DNA of 64,000 nucleotides from Girardinichthys multiradiatus (Eukaryota > Chordata > Actinopteri > Cyprinodontiformes > Goodeidae): contig NC_061816.1 in the NCBI RefSeq assembly GCF_021462225.1, positions 1,372,731 to 1,436,730 on the forward strand, given 5' to 3'. The notes under the pieces are model-generated. The model saw only the letters and a program-made list of their open reading frames with translations, searched no databases and had not been told where the DNA came from. A program made the translations under genes and the position numbers. Position 1 is the first letter of the stretch. Each line of letters begins with the position of its first letter. This document shows, piece by piece, positions 1 to 12,000 of the stretch.

Positions 1-63
1 AATATTGTGTTCTTTTTTCATGTATTTTAATGTTAAAATATTAAATTGACATTTTTTTTAAAT

Positions 64-147
64 GATTCATTCATTCATTTTTCTATACCACTTATTCCAT
101 AGTGGGACCTTCTTGCTGCAAGGCAACAGTGCTACCAACTGCACTAC
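64..147 (-). repeat. Internally deleted tRNA-type SINE copy
   Basis: Reverse complement of both ends of the SINE seen complete at 20,192-20,559: the tail side ('cttattccatagtgggac' with ATTC repeats) joined directly to the head side ('aggcaacagtgctaccaact'). The middle is missing, so this is a deleted copy. Confidence 0.6.
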
Positions 148-1540
148 AAAAACAAGCAATTTAAGGAGAGTCATTATGGAAGCAAATTAAAAATTATTGG
201 AGGATCTTCTGTGACATGATTGGGAAAGAAACCAAAACTAATAAAGTTTGGAAAGTAATTAAAATTGAATTAAAAACAATATGCATATCAATCTTAAACG
301 TAGGTAACACAAATATATTTAAAGATGAAGAGAAAACTGAAATACAAGCTGAAACATTTAGCTAAATTCATAATATCAACATCATTAGTAACGAGGGAAG
401 TAAACACAACTTAATATATACTTTCAGAGAGCTTCCCTGAAGTTCATCCCTTACTTTATAATTGTAAGAAGCAGGGTTGCTGCTACGTTTGATATTTAAA
501 CTGGGTGTCTGTTGCAGGACCGTACATCACAGGAGGATGCATTGATGCTTTGCTTTTACTTTCTTTTCTCCATTTTCATCAAGTGACGCTCTACAACCAA
601 GACAGCTAGATGGGTGTGAATATGGTGTTCACCAAATGAAAGAAATTATTTCAAGAAAGCAGGGAACTGTTATAATAAATAGCAACCTAAGCACAAGTAG
701 TGACATTTTAATTTTATTGTATTCAGTCTTGGTACAGAGGACTGAAAGATGCAATGGTGTGGCCCCTCCTGACATCTAGGTCTCTTCTTTTTCCCCAAGA
801 TGTCAGAAATTCTGTTTACAGCACAGGGAATTAGATTATTTCCACATAACATTAACCTTAGGTTAATTTTTGATTGTGCTATACATAAAATATACTGTAT
901 TTATGCCTCTGTATCTACAGTGCCATTGAATATATTCAGTCTCTTGGTTTTGTTTTCATTGCTGTAGTAACAATCATGGTCTACATAAATTAGCTTTTTT
1001 TTTTTTTTACAAAGAAATATAAAAAAAACATTGTGTCAATGTTGTATAAAATTTTTAAAGGGTGATGCCAATTAAATAAATATATATAATGAAAAATAAG
1101 TGATTGCGTGCTCTGTATACATTTGAGTTAACCTTGACATCGAAGAGGTTTAGAAGAAAAGGCTAATTTTTAACGACCATGATTGATTTATTACAGCAAT
1201 AAAAACATAATCCTTCCAAGGGTGGGAATTCTTTTTTTTATAGAAATAGATGTGATTTTTTTTCTTATTAACCAAGTTTGTAATCTTTAAAAAAAGATCT
1301 TCACAGAAACTTGTTCTTTCAGATGCTTCTTGACAAAGTCATGTAGCCAGTTAGGGACATTGATGATGAGGATTGTGATGCTGAGTCACAGGTTTTCTCA
1401 GAACATTTATTGAAACAGGTGTGGCGTGTTCATATTGAATAATGCATCGTCTACACTATGAAGTTCATATTGAAATAAAAACTGGATATTTGTTTACCTA
1501 ACATTTTTGCCTTTTCATTCTGTCACCTTTTGGTTTCATC
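148..1540. other. AT-rich non-coding stretch
   Basis: No convincing exon or recognised repeat. The only ORFs are about 60 codons with no known motif. Homopolymer A and T runs are frequent. Confidence 0.5.
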
Positions 1541-1542
1541 AG

Positions 1543-1760
1543 ATACTCTGGTTAAGCTGCTGAGATTCTGGGCTGGCTGGGAGGTGCTTCCTTCAGAACT
1601 TCAGGCGGAGATTTCGAGGGGAATTTTCATACTTCATCAACATGCTTGGAGACACTGAAGCTCCCAGCTTGTATAAAAAACTATGACGACTTTAAGGAAG
1701 CACTTACTTCTGCTATACACAGTTCACACTTTGGATTTGTTGAAGTATTCAGTGGCAGAT
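1543..1760 (+). pseudogene. HECT-like C-terminal exon fragment
   Basis: After a good acceptor (tttcatcag, ending at 1,542) the plus strand reads LVKLLRFWAGWEVLPSELQ, then after a one-base frame change near 1,625 it reads STCLETLKLPACIKNYDDF and SSHFGF. The order (F-W-x-G-W-E-V-L-P, then S-T-C-x-E-T-L-x-L-P, then a final G-F) resembles the C-terminal HECT segment of multicopy fish ubiquitin-ligase-like proteins (G2E3-like). The family is named from memory of the pattern, not from a search. The frame break and the stop soon after 1,750 mark it as a fragment. It runs towards the BEL/Pao fragment on the other strand. Confidence 0.45.
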
Positions 1761-1967
1761 GAATTCGATGTTATGTCCAGGAGGGCATGCTAATTTGAAG
1801 TTCAGTTGTGTAATCCTGCTTTATTTTTTTTAAAACATATTTCAGCCCTTGGAGGCATATATCAGTTGGACAAAGTTGTTTATTAAAATGCTCTACTTAA
1901 CAAAACAGCTTAGTTGTTCTTAAGGTGTCATATAATGACAGTTTGAACAGACTTAAAACACGTTCTC

Positions 1968-3083
1968 TTATTTTCTGAAAGTTTTAATCGTCAGACGTCT
2001 TGATGCCAGATCAGCTGGATTTTGTGAGCTACTGACATACTTCCACTGAGATCGATCTGTCAGTTGTCTGATCAAAGAGACTCGATTTGCCACAAACGTT
2101 TTAAAACGAAGGACATCATTTTCAATGTAACTCAGTACCGTAGTACTATCTGTCCAGAAGACTGATTTTTCCAATGGTACTTGAAGCTCTTCTCTCAGCA
2201 TCCGATCAATCTTGACTGCAACCACTGCTGCTGTTAATTCCATTCTGGGAATGGTCATTTGTTTAGGTGGAGCAACTCTGGATTTTCCCATCAAGAATGA
2301 CACTCGTGTTTCTCCTTGTTCATTAGTCAACAAAAGATATGTGACAACTCCATATCCATCTTGACTAGCATCGGAGAAGAGATGAACTTGCGCAGATTTT
2401 GTGGGTCCAAATGACACAGGCTTAACACACCTGCTCACACGGAGTTCAGAAAGCATGTCAAAATTCGACAACCACTTTAACCATGTATGTCGTGATTGTT
2501 CTGGGATTTCTTCATCCCAGCCGCGCTTTTCTTTCCAAAGCTCTCTCAGAATGAGGTTAACAGGTAAGAGAAGTGGTGCCAAAAACCCTAGAGGGTCATA
2601 CACAGAACTGACAACAGATAAAATGCCTCTTCTAGTGCATGGCTTGTTTGGCAGAAGAACTTTGAACATGAAGCTGTCAGAACTTGTGCACCATTGCATA
2701 CCCAAAGCACGTTGGACAGAAAGCACATCTTTTTGCAAATCCAGGTCTTTAATGACAGACGCTCTTTCACTGTCAGGAATGGAGTTTAGCAAAGCTTTGC
2801 TGTTGCTCATCCATTGAGTTAAATGGAAACCACCTCTTTGACACAATCTAATCAGTTCTTTTGCAAGTTTAACTGCTGCTTCTTCTGTTGGCACTGACTT
2901 TAGGCAGTCATCCATGTAGAAGTTCTTTATAACTGTCTGTGTTGCTTCTGCTGAGATATTTTTGGCTCCATCTTCAGCGGTTCTTCTCAAAGCATATGAA
3001 GCGCAGCTAGGAGAAGATGTGGCTCCAAATAGGTGAACACACATTCTGTACTCTGCTTCTAAAACGTCTTTCTAAGAGTCTTC
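1968..3083 (-). mobile_element. BEL/Pao retrotransposon pol fragment (RT-RNase H)
   Basis: A 358-codon minus-strand ORF from ATG at 3,044 encodes the end of a reverse transcriptase and a tethered RNase H. The RT catalytic motif YMDD is at residues 43-46. The DPLGFLAP segment at residues 150-157 is typical of the peptidase_A17/BEL-Pao region. RNase H-like acidic residues lie in FSDAS (about 225), RMEL (about 269) and TDS (about 299). Gag, protease, the RT N-terminus, integrase and both LTRs are absent, so this is a 5'- and 3'-truncated copy. Its upstream edge meets the intron of the broken B30.2 exon at about 3,083, where similarity to the second B30.2 locus (from 39,190) begins. The ORF is open, so the insertion is not very old. 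Confidence 0.85.
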
Positions 3084-3225
3084 AGAGTTTTTCATTTGAT
3101 TCATGACAACAAAGCAGCTCACATTCAACCATCTTCAAACTGTCCATCACTCATTCAGGAGTCATCATCAAAGTGTCAATAAATGATCAATAACTGCAGC
3201 TGGATTGTGTTTGTTCTCTCCATCA

Positions 3226-3780
3226 GACTCCTGTCAGCTCACAATCGACACAAACACAGTGAACAGAAACCTCTAACTGTCTGAAGACAACAGGAAAGTG
3301 ACATGGATGAAGAAGCTTCAGTCATATCCTGATCATCCAGACAGATTTGATTTTCCTCAGCTGCTGTGTAGTGATGGTCTGACTGGTCGCTGTTACTGGG
3401 AGGTCGAGTGGAGAGAAAGAGTTGAAATATCAGTGAGTTACAGAAGAATCAGGAGGAAAGGAGACAGTAATGACTGTTTGTTTGGATTTAAGGATCAATC
3501 CTGGAGTCTGAGATGCTCTGATGATGGTTACTATGTCTGGAACAATAACAGAGAAACATCAATCTCCTCCTCCTCCTCCATCTCTAACAGAGTAGCAGTG
3601 TATGTGGACTGTCCTGCTGGCATTCTGTCCTTCTACAGAGTCTCCTCTGACTCACTGATCCACCTCCACACCTTCACCACCACATTCACTGAACCTCTTT
3701 ATCCTGGATTCTGGTTCCTCAGTGTTTCTGTGTTCAGTCTAAAGAGTCTCCTCCTGTCAGAGAAACACTCTCACTGTTGA
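3226..3780 (+). pseudogene. Broken PRY-SPRY (B30.2) exon of an NLRC3-like gene
   Basis: Closely matches the intact exon at 39,332-39,876, including acceptor (ctctccatcag), intron and about 300 bases of 3' flank. B30.2 landmarks are visible: [60 protein letters not shown] and FTEPLYPGF. Two lesions: an in-frame TAA at 3,274-3,276 where the other copy has CAA, and an 11-base deletion after 'cctggattctgg' (near 3,711) that replaces the normal end (GSSLFLC) with a frame-shifted tail running to 3,780. The linker and LRR exons expected upstream are missing; BEL/Pao sequence starts there instead. The ATG at 3,298 only opens an ORF downstream of the stop and is not a real start. Confidence 0.85.
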
Positions 3781-4050
3781 ACAGATAGTTCAGTCTCTAC
3801 ATGTCTGTCTCTTTCACTCAGAAACATTTTCACATTCAGTCGGTTTCTTTCTGAAACTCTTGGAAAAGATTCCTTGTAAACTTCGTCCTCTTCCAGTCCT
3901 TTAAAGATGGAAGCTGGGATTATTCCAGGATCCAAAGGTTTGGTTCTGTTTCCAGTCAAAGCTTCATTTAGGGTGTTTCCTCCAATGTGCTTCGAGTGCT
4001 ATACCAAGACTGCTGCTGGAGTTGGTTCTTTACTGGTTCCTTACTGGTTC

Positions 4051-4087
4051 TTAGGGTTAGGGTTAGGGTAACCCTAAACCTAACCCT
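4051..4087. repeat. Head-to-head telomere-like repeat
   Basis: Three TTAGGG units (4,051-4,068) followed at once by three CCCTAA-type units (4,069-4,087, with small deviations), forming a near-perfect palindrome. The corresponding flank of the second B30.2 exon, near 40,245, lacks it. Confidence 0.9.
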
Positions 4088-4089
4088 CT

Positions 4090-5300
4090 GGCCAACAATG
4101 TTAATAAAAACAAAAACCTTTGCAGGAAAGACTTTCAATGAAGCCACTAATTTATTATTTTCGTCTCCAGGACTTAAATCACTGGGCGGAAAATCTGTGT
4201 TGGTGGAGATTATTCTGCCCTCTGCTGGTCAACAGATGAACTGCAGGAAGTCAGATTGAAGTAATATTCTGTCATGAGGGCCTACGTCATCACGTAAAAT
4301 ATGTTTTATTCAATGTTTAGTTTATCTGTTTATTATATAGAATAAATCAGGAAATTATTTGTTTCTTAAGTTTATTCAAATTATAAAATCAAGTAAACAT
4401 CTGTTCACTGCAAATTAAAATTAAAAACATATTGAAACAAATGCAGAGATAAAACCTAAGGTGGGGTTAAATTAGAATTACAGTCATGAAATAAAGTATT
4501 CACACCCTTACTGATTTCTTCTGTTTTTGTCTTTTTGTTCCAGTTAAATGTTTCAGATCCTCAAACTAAACTTAATATCAAAGATAACCTGATTAAATAC
4601 ATAAAGCAGTTTTCACACTATGAGTTCATTCATTAAGGGAACAAAGGTATCCATGGCAACCGAATCTAGACCTGATTACCAGCAGATCTACAGTATCAAG
4701 CATTAACTCTACAGAACCCATCTGACAGCATGAAGTAGGCTAAAGTATCTCAAACCTCAACACATTGGGTCTGGATCTGAAGAAATCCAGGAACAGATGA
4801 GAACCAAAGTCACTGACATCTATCAGTCTGGAGAGGAATACAGAGACCAGAGGAACCAGAAACCTGAACAGAACCACATCATCATGTATGATGATTTATA
4901 ACATGCATGTTTTTTCCTGTTTGACTTTGTTGACTATAGTGAGGAAAGAAGAATGAAGAGACTGAATCAGAGCTGGAGCAGTTCTGGTGCTGATTCTGAG
5001 CACTGATTGGACTGAAGGCTTCAGTTCTGCTCTCAGTGGTTCCTCTCCAGCAGAACCACAGGATTGAATGAATTATTGGATCAGCTGCTTCTGCAGGTTC
5101 TGACTGGAAACATGAAAACAACCCAGGAATGTTCAGATTCATCAAACAGAAAGAGTTCTGGGTTTTGGTGCCGTCAGAGTCCAGAGAGAACAGAACTTTC
5201 TTTGGTGTTCAGATTGGCAGCAGGAAGCTGCTGCAGGTTAATTATTGAAAATGTTGAAGTCATATAAAGTTACAGCAGCTGATCTTTGACCTGAGCTGAA
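4090..5300. other. Intergenic, no feature recognised
   Basis: Between the broken B30.2 flank and the NLR 5' region. Short ORFs on both strands have no known motif. The last part (5,000-5,300) resembles ordinary upstream DNA of the NLR gene. Confidence 0.4.
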
Positions 5301-5447
5301 CTTTAAGACTGATTTCAGAGTGAAAGCAGCTTTCAGACTCAGAGGACCGATGAAGGAGAAGAAGTCCAGGAGTTTCTCTTCTTCTACACAGACCTGGTCC
5401 AGACAGCAGAGAGCTGCAGAGTGAAGAAGTTCATGAGAAGAAGCTGA
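5300..5447 (+). other. Candidate 5'-UTR exon of the NLR gene
   Basis: Ends in a strong donor (gctga|gtaagt at 5,448) and lies 500 bases before the acceptor at 5,951 (tttcctcctcag). Its 5' edge is not determined; no TATA box is obvious. Confidence 0.4.
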
Positions 5448-5951
5448 GTAAGTCCCTCTTTGTTCCTTCAAGTCTCCAAGCAGAGATTTAGTCTCCTGAT
5501 GAGACACGAGTCAGATCACATGAGACTGCAGAGCAACAGTCTGTGAGTTGATGAGGAGCTGCAGGTTGTTCCCAACAGGAAATAAATCCCACTCTACACT
5601 TCCATCCCATCTGCTGCTGCTTTCTGCTCCAACAGACCAACTCTGACTGCAATGTCCTGTTGATCTCTGGGAAAACTCTCAGACTGGAGTCCTGACATCA
5701 GGTCCTGGTGCTGGACCGGACTCTGATACTGGACTCCAGTTTAAACTTTAACTGGTTTTATGGCAGATCACAGTTCATGTTTGGAGCCTCTGTTGGTGAA
5801 GGTGGAATAATGCTGACTCATCAGTCAGTGACTGCAGGGGGATTTCCATGAAGAAGATATAATAGGAGCCAGTGAGCGCCCCCTGCTGGTTTCTGTCAGT
5901 GTTGTTGATCAGAGGTGATGTTCAGCTGAATGATGAGTGTTTCCTCCTCAG

Positions 5952-6069
5952 ATGAAGGTAGAAGGTGTGAACTGAGCAGCATGGATCAGTGTGAGGACAG
6001 AGAGGACAGAGTCCCTCCTTCTAAAACCACTCTGTGTGGAGAACATGAGGACCAGAGCAAAGTTCAGAG
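5952..6069 (+). CDS. NLR exon with start codon
   Basis: Acceptor AG ends at 5,951. The ATG at 5,981 begins [20 protein letters not shown], the usual N-terminus of fish NLRC3-like proteins, which is why this start is chosen. Coding part 89 nt, ending at the donor ag|gtcaga, leaving 2 nt. Reading through the donor meets a stop at 6,086, which supports splicing here. Confidence 0.75.
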
Positions 6070-9000
6070 GTCAGATCACCATCTCTAACTGTCCAGGACT
6101 CTTCTCCATGTCAGAGCTCAGCTTTCACATCACCAAACCATCTTTATTCACAGGAAACAATCAGAACCAGAACCTGGACCTGGACCCAGCTGTGTGTCCT
6201 TAAAGAGCAACAAGTCAAAGGATGATTTTATTGATTTTAAATCAGCTCAACGTTCAGCTGCAAACAGGTGAGCTGTTTCTAAATGTTCAAACTAATTAGT
6301 TGAAACTAACTTCATTCCAACATATTAATGAGAAAACAACTCTTTCTCACACATGTCTGTGTTCACATGTGAAGCAGTGTGTGATGGATGCTAAATCATG
6401 GAAATAATCAAACCATTGTATTTTTGTGATGATATGAAATGATCTTGTTAGATGATATTGGAGCTAAAATCAGTTGTTCTTCCATCCAGTTGAATCATTC
6501 TGTATCACCTTGTGTCACATTAGTTCATCAGAGTTGGTGCTTCTGCAGAGCTTAAGGTGACTGCACATGTAGGCAAGTCATGATGCTGATTCAAGGATTA
6601 GATGTCAACTAAATAATCCAAACTAAATCTGATGGAAAACATGATCTCTCACTGTTATCTGCAAACATCAGTGAAATCAACAGCTTCTAAAGTACATTTG
6701 TGTTCATTCAAAATTATCATCAGTCTTATTATCAGCAAACTGCTCCACAGTCTCCTTCAGCAGCCACTAAATGTCATCAACAATACAAGATCATCTATGT
6801 GCTGCTGTGATGAAGTCTGATGATGAGAACAAGATCAATGTTTTAGAGGACATTTAGTGTGGATTACTTGATTTATGAAAGGTCCTTGAATGCACCACCA
6901 TGGCCTGTATGACCATAAAAAGCTTTCCAGAAGCTCAGAAATGATGAGCTGAGAATAAAGCTGCTGCTCTAAAGGGGTTCCATCATCAGTTTAAGACTAG
7001 AACAAGTAAAACAAACGACAAGAAGATAAATGAACTTGTTTCTCCATCAGCAGTTCTGACTCTGATCCAAAGGAAGAAAGTTTGTCAGGATAGAAGATCA
7101 GAACACATCAAACACTGTTCTACAGAAAAACTTTCTGATTATTGTTCAGTTCCTGCTACCAAACCAAAACATCATCCCTTATTAATGATCATCAGTGCTA
7201 ATTATTAATCCATCATTAATATACGCTTTACAGTGAAACCAGGAATATTTGGATCCTCTTCAAACAAGAGCCACTGTGAGACACTTTAGAGTTCTGAGCT
7301 TCAGGGTTTAACTTTAAATACATTATTAGACTAAGTTTGAATTCAATGTTTTTCCTTCAGGATCCAACAGACCCTCAAACCAGAACCAGAACCAGAACCC
7401 AGCTGTATGTCCTTAAAGAGCAATGATTCAATTTATCGTCCTATTGATTTTAAATCAGATCAACCTTCAGCTGCAAAGAGGTGAGCTCTGTCTAAATGTT
7501 TTAACTGTATGAAACTGAACTGATTCATTTTAAAATGTTTTGATTCCACATTTTTCCACCTTTTTTTTCCTATTTAAGAAACTGTTTGTTTTTGCTGGAA
7601 GCTTTTCCACAAATTCAGTCTCCAGTGAGTTCAGGGTAAACATTGTTGTAGGTGTTTCTAAGTGTCTGTAGTTCACCTGTTGGTCCAGCAGGGGTCAGGC
7701 TGATTCCAGCTGAAGACATAATTCAGGTTCACCATTTTAAAGAAATAATCAATGACAAAATAAGTGTGTTCCCAGTTCAGACTCTAGTGGATTGTTTTGT
7801 TCCTGAATTTGTGCTTCTGATGTTTTTCTCCCTCAGTTTTAATTCATATGTTGAATCAGACGACTTTTAAAGTGAAGAACTAAAGGAGGGCAGATAATAC
7901 AAGATAAATGACCAAATTAACAACCAACCCTTTTTATCTGATCATATTTAACTTGTAGGTTTAAGTGTGAGACTTTAAATAAATAGAAATTCACAAATGT
8001 TTAAGGCACGTTTTTTACTACTGGTGAAGATATGGAGCAAAAACAAAATAAATCATCTGTAGAAATACCTGAACTGTCAGGATCTGCCATTTTCATTTTG
8101 TTTGTTTACTTTTTCCAGTTAGGTCTTTTTTGTTGTGCTTCTGTTTAGTAGTTATGTTTATATCCCTTACTTAGTAGTTCATTCTCCCCTCGTTGTTTGG
8201 TCCCTTTGGTTATTATTTTACTCAGTTGTTTATTTTTAGAACTGTTCTTCCTCAGGTTTATTATTTCTACAGTTCTCTTTTTTTGTTTCCCTTTTTTGGT
8301 TAGTAGTTTGTTGTCCGTTACTCTCCTGCTTGTTTTACTGTTTAGGTCCTTGCTGCGTTCTTGTTAGGTTTTCTGTTTTTCCGCCCCACTAGTTTGTTAA
8401 TTATTTTCCCTTTACCCTAGATTCCCTTTTGTTGTTGTTTTTATTAGTTGTTCTTCCCCAGTCTTGCTTGTGGGTTTAGCTCCCCCTTGCCTAGTCGTTA
8501 TATTTTGTTTTCCCAGGTTATTTATCTTAGTATAGTTTTTGGTTAGTTCCTCTTGTCTCACTTCTGTCTGCAGTCAGTTATATTTTGTTTCTCGTTTTCC
8601 TCCAGACTTGGTTATGTTATTTTGTTTATGTTTTGGCTAGTTTCTTGTGTTCCTGTTTCACCCAGTTAGTATTTCTTATGTGTTTTATGTTTAGATTATT
8701 TATAGTTTTCCTTAGGTCTGTTCCCCCCCGAGTCTAATTTTCCCCATGGCTTCTAGGTTTAGTTCCCCTTTGAGTTTGTTTTATTATCCTTCCTAGCTTC
8801 CTTGTTCTTAGATTTATCACTTTCAGATTTGTTTCAGTTGTAGGTTTGTGTCTAGTTTAGTTCTTTCCCATGTCTCTGTGTTTCCCAGCGTCCACCCCCG
8901 TCAGTAACCATAGTTACCTCCTTTCCCTCAGTTCACTTCACCTCGCCTGTAAACCTATAAGCAATCACCTGATTACCTCTCTTTCTTCCCCATTGTTCCA

Positions 9001-12000
9001 CCATTCTCTTCCCTCTGTATATATACTCACCGTTTCTTTTGTTCCTGGTCGCCTGGTCCTGTAAAGTACCAGTATCCCAGTCAGTATAGCTCCTGCTTGT
9101 TCCCATCTTCTGTAAGTTTTTATCATTCTCCATTAAATCATGATCCCTGCTACAATCTGGCTGCCCAGCGTCTCTCTGCACCCTGGTCTGAACACCAACC
9201 CTGACTTGGACTTTATTTACTAAAGTCCAGTAAAAACCTCTTACCTACCTTTGGACTTTGTTCTGTCTGATTAACTTGCCTTCATTGTTCTCACACAGAC
9301 TGTTGCACTGGAATATTTTCATTTCCAGATCAGTTCTTGGCTTAATAACTGTGTCTCCAGCTTCCTGTCAGTCATTGAAACAGAGCAGCTGCAGCCTCTG
9401 ATCACAGACTTGTATTAGATTTACTGTTCCTTCAGTAGGGTTAGAGTTAGGGATGCTAAAGGTTGAGAAAAACTCATTTTTCTAACAAACTACAACAGGA
9501 GCTGGAGTTGAAGGATTTTAAACACATTTTAAGGAAAAAATTACTGAATGGCTGTTCCTGTTTTCAATGTTTTATTATTATTGTTAGGTATTATTTAGTC
9601 AACTCAGAGGCAAGAACGATACAGTCAATTTACTTGCAAGGGTAGCTTTGCAGTACAGACTACGAAGTATTAGCCCCCTCTCTCTTTATTTATACATGCT
9701 TGGTCACACACAGTTCAAACATCATTCAGGGTGGGGGTGTGTGTGTATGTGGGGTCAGAAAGGTTAGGGTTCATTTGTCTTGATTATAAACAAACAGAGG
9801 AAGTGGGAAGTGGGGACCTGGTACGAATAGCCCCCAGATGCTGCTAATAAAAGCATAAAAGCATAACTCACTCTTGTCCCCGTCTCCCTTCCTGTGACAT
9901 GAAAGGAGGGAAAAGTACTTAGAGCAGACATGAGTGATAAACAATATAAAAGTTTTAAAAACCCTAACAGTCCCCCCTGTTTTATCACGAATAAGTCATG
10001 ATTAAATACATATAAAAGAAAACACTCTATATGAGCACAAACCCACAGGACGAAAAGCAGATTATTTTGTGGGAAACACTCACACGGTCCCTCCGCCCCT
10101 AGGCGACCGCCAATCATGGCAGAGTAAAACAATATAATAAAACAAAGAAAACAAAATGTAATAAAAGTAAAAAGAATTAAAACAAGCCTTGTTCATATCA
10201 TCATTGCACTTTTTCTCATTTCACTTAAACAGCAACTTCTTTCGATTTTCTGCTATAAGGTCATTTATGAAGTACAAGTATGAATACACTCAGGCATTGA
10301 AGATATATTCATTTACAACATGTCATCATAGGAGTAGTGGTCTTTATTTTGTAGCTTGGTAAAATATACCTTTTCTGTGTCAGCAAAGTCATCTGCTTTG
10401 GGTTCTGTGTGGTGTCAACATTTACACACAGTATTTAAAGAGTATTTGGGTGTTATCTCAACTTAAAAGAGTTTGTGCTTTATGACCCTAAACCCTCCTC
10501 AGGTCAGGGGTAACAGACCATCTGCTGGTTCCTGAGTCATCACCCAGAATGGGTTTTAGCCATTAAACGTCTGATACTGGTTTTACAGCTTCCTCCTCTA
10601 ATAGAGATGTTCTGAAGAAAGAGAGGTAACCTAAAGGTCATACACTTTGGAACACCTTAGAGCAGGGATGTCTAAGTCAAATACACCGAGGGCCAAAAAA
10701 CCAAATTTGTTACAAGCCAAAGGCCAGACTGGTTCAATGTTTATTAAAACATATTGAAATGATTGCACATAGCCTATTGAACCAAGACCTAACACAGGGT
10801 ACATTATTTAATAATTAAATGAATAAAGCAATATTTTGTTATGGCTCTGTAAGTAACCTCAAGGGGAAACATTTTCAACAGGCAAACAGCAAAAAATTTA
10901 ATTGGTTTGAAAAACAAAGTATGTTTCTTAATATCAAGATGAATACATAAACAAAAGTGCGTGCATTATAAACTTTGTATTGCATTATATTCTTTCATTA
11001 CAGCCAAACTTTCTCCACACAGAAGACACACGGGTTTGCCTTTTGCTTCCGTGAACATGTAGGGGGGTACCTGAAAGTTGATCTCTGCTGTGATTGCTGA
11101 TGAACAATGAAGCCGCTTGTGCGCGCTACAGTGACTTCGCGGACTACCGTTGCATTGTGGGGAATGTAGTGTTGGTGTGTGCAAAACGCCAACGGGCGGC
11201 TGTGTCCTGCGGGCCGGTTCTAATAGTAATTAAATATCAACCAGGGGGCCATAGATAATTAATTTGCGGGCTGGAGTCAGCCCGCGGGCCTTGACTTTGA
11301 CATGTGTGCCTTAGAGCATTTAATACAATAATTTCCATTACAACTCCTTTCTTCTGGTACTGAAAACAAATTATAACAACGGCGGAAATGAACACATTTC
11401 AAATTTGTAATAATACCATAAAGTTAGATAAAAGCATCCTCCTCAGAGTCAGTTTCGCTGGGAGAAAAGAATTTGGCTGACCCTTGCTGTCCAGGCAAAG
11501 GAGCGCCTAGTAGCCACCAAATGTTAAGAAATTAAGGAGAATAAGCATCATGGCGCATGTTTGACTGTCTCTGTTGCAGACGTCGCCAGTCCATCATCCA
11601 GAGAAAGGTTATGTGCAATGTGTAGAGGTCTTCCCTGTATGTTTCCTATGTGTCTCTCACTGTGGTGTGTGTGCAGTGAGACAAATGACCTTATGATTTC
11701 TAACTTCCAGGCAATGCGATGGCCTTAAGTAGATTCTGAAATAACGTTGCACTGCCCGAGGGATTGTTGTGCCCTTGTAAGAACAGTGTTCTTCAACCAC
11801 CTCTTCAATCACTCCCCAGTGATCAGCTTACAGTTCTTTGTCTTGTGGCGTTCCGCTGTCCTCACACCTTTCAGGCCGTGGATGATCCAGTTGGAAGATG
11901 ACTTGTGTCCTGGAAGCCAGATGAAGCTGGAGGAGCTGGAGCTTTCCTGCAGCTTTCCTGAGTGCTTAGTAGGATCTGATATGGGCCATTCGCACCTGGA

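Noticed and set aside
3298..3780. B30.2 ORF as an independent gene from the ATG at 3,298
   Set aside because: The ATG is a chance codon downstream of an in-frame stop in a decayed exon.
4051..4087. A true chromosome end
   Set aside because: Only three units each way, with unique sequence continuing on both sides.
3987..5507. ORFs of 67-90 codons upstream of the NLR
   Set aside because: No motif, and overlapping frames on both strands.
9764..10132. 122-codon minus-strand ORF
   Set aside because: Runs out of the LTR into its flank; the same LTR at 17.5 kb does not keep it. It is regulatory DNA of the element.
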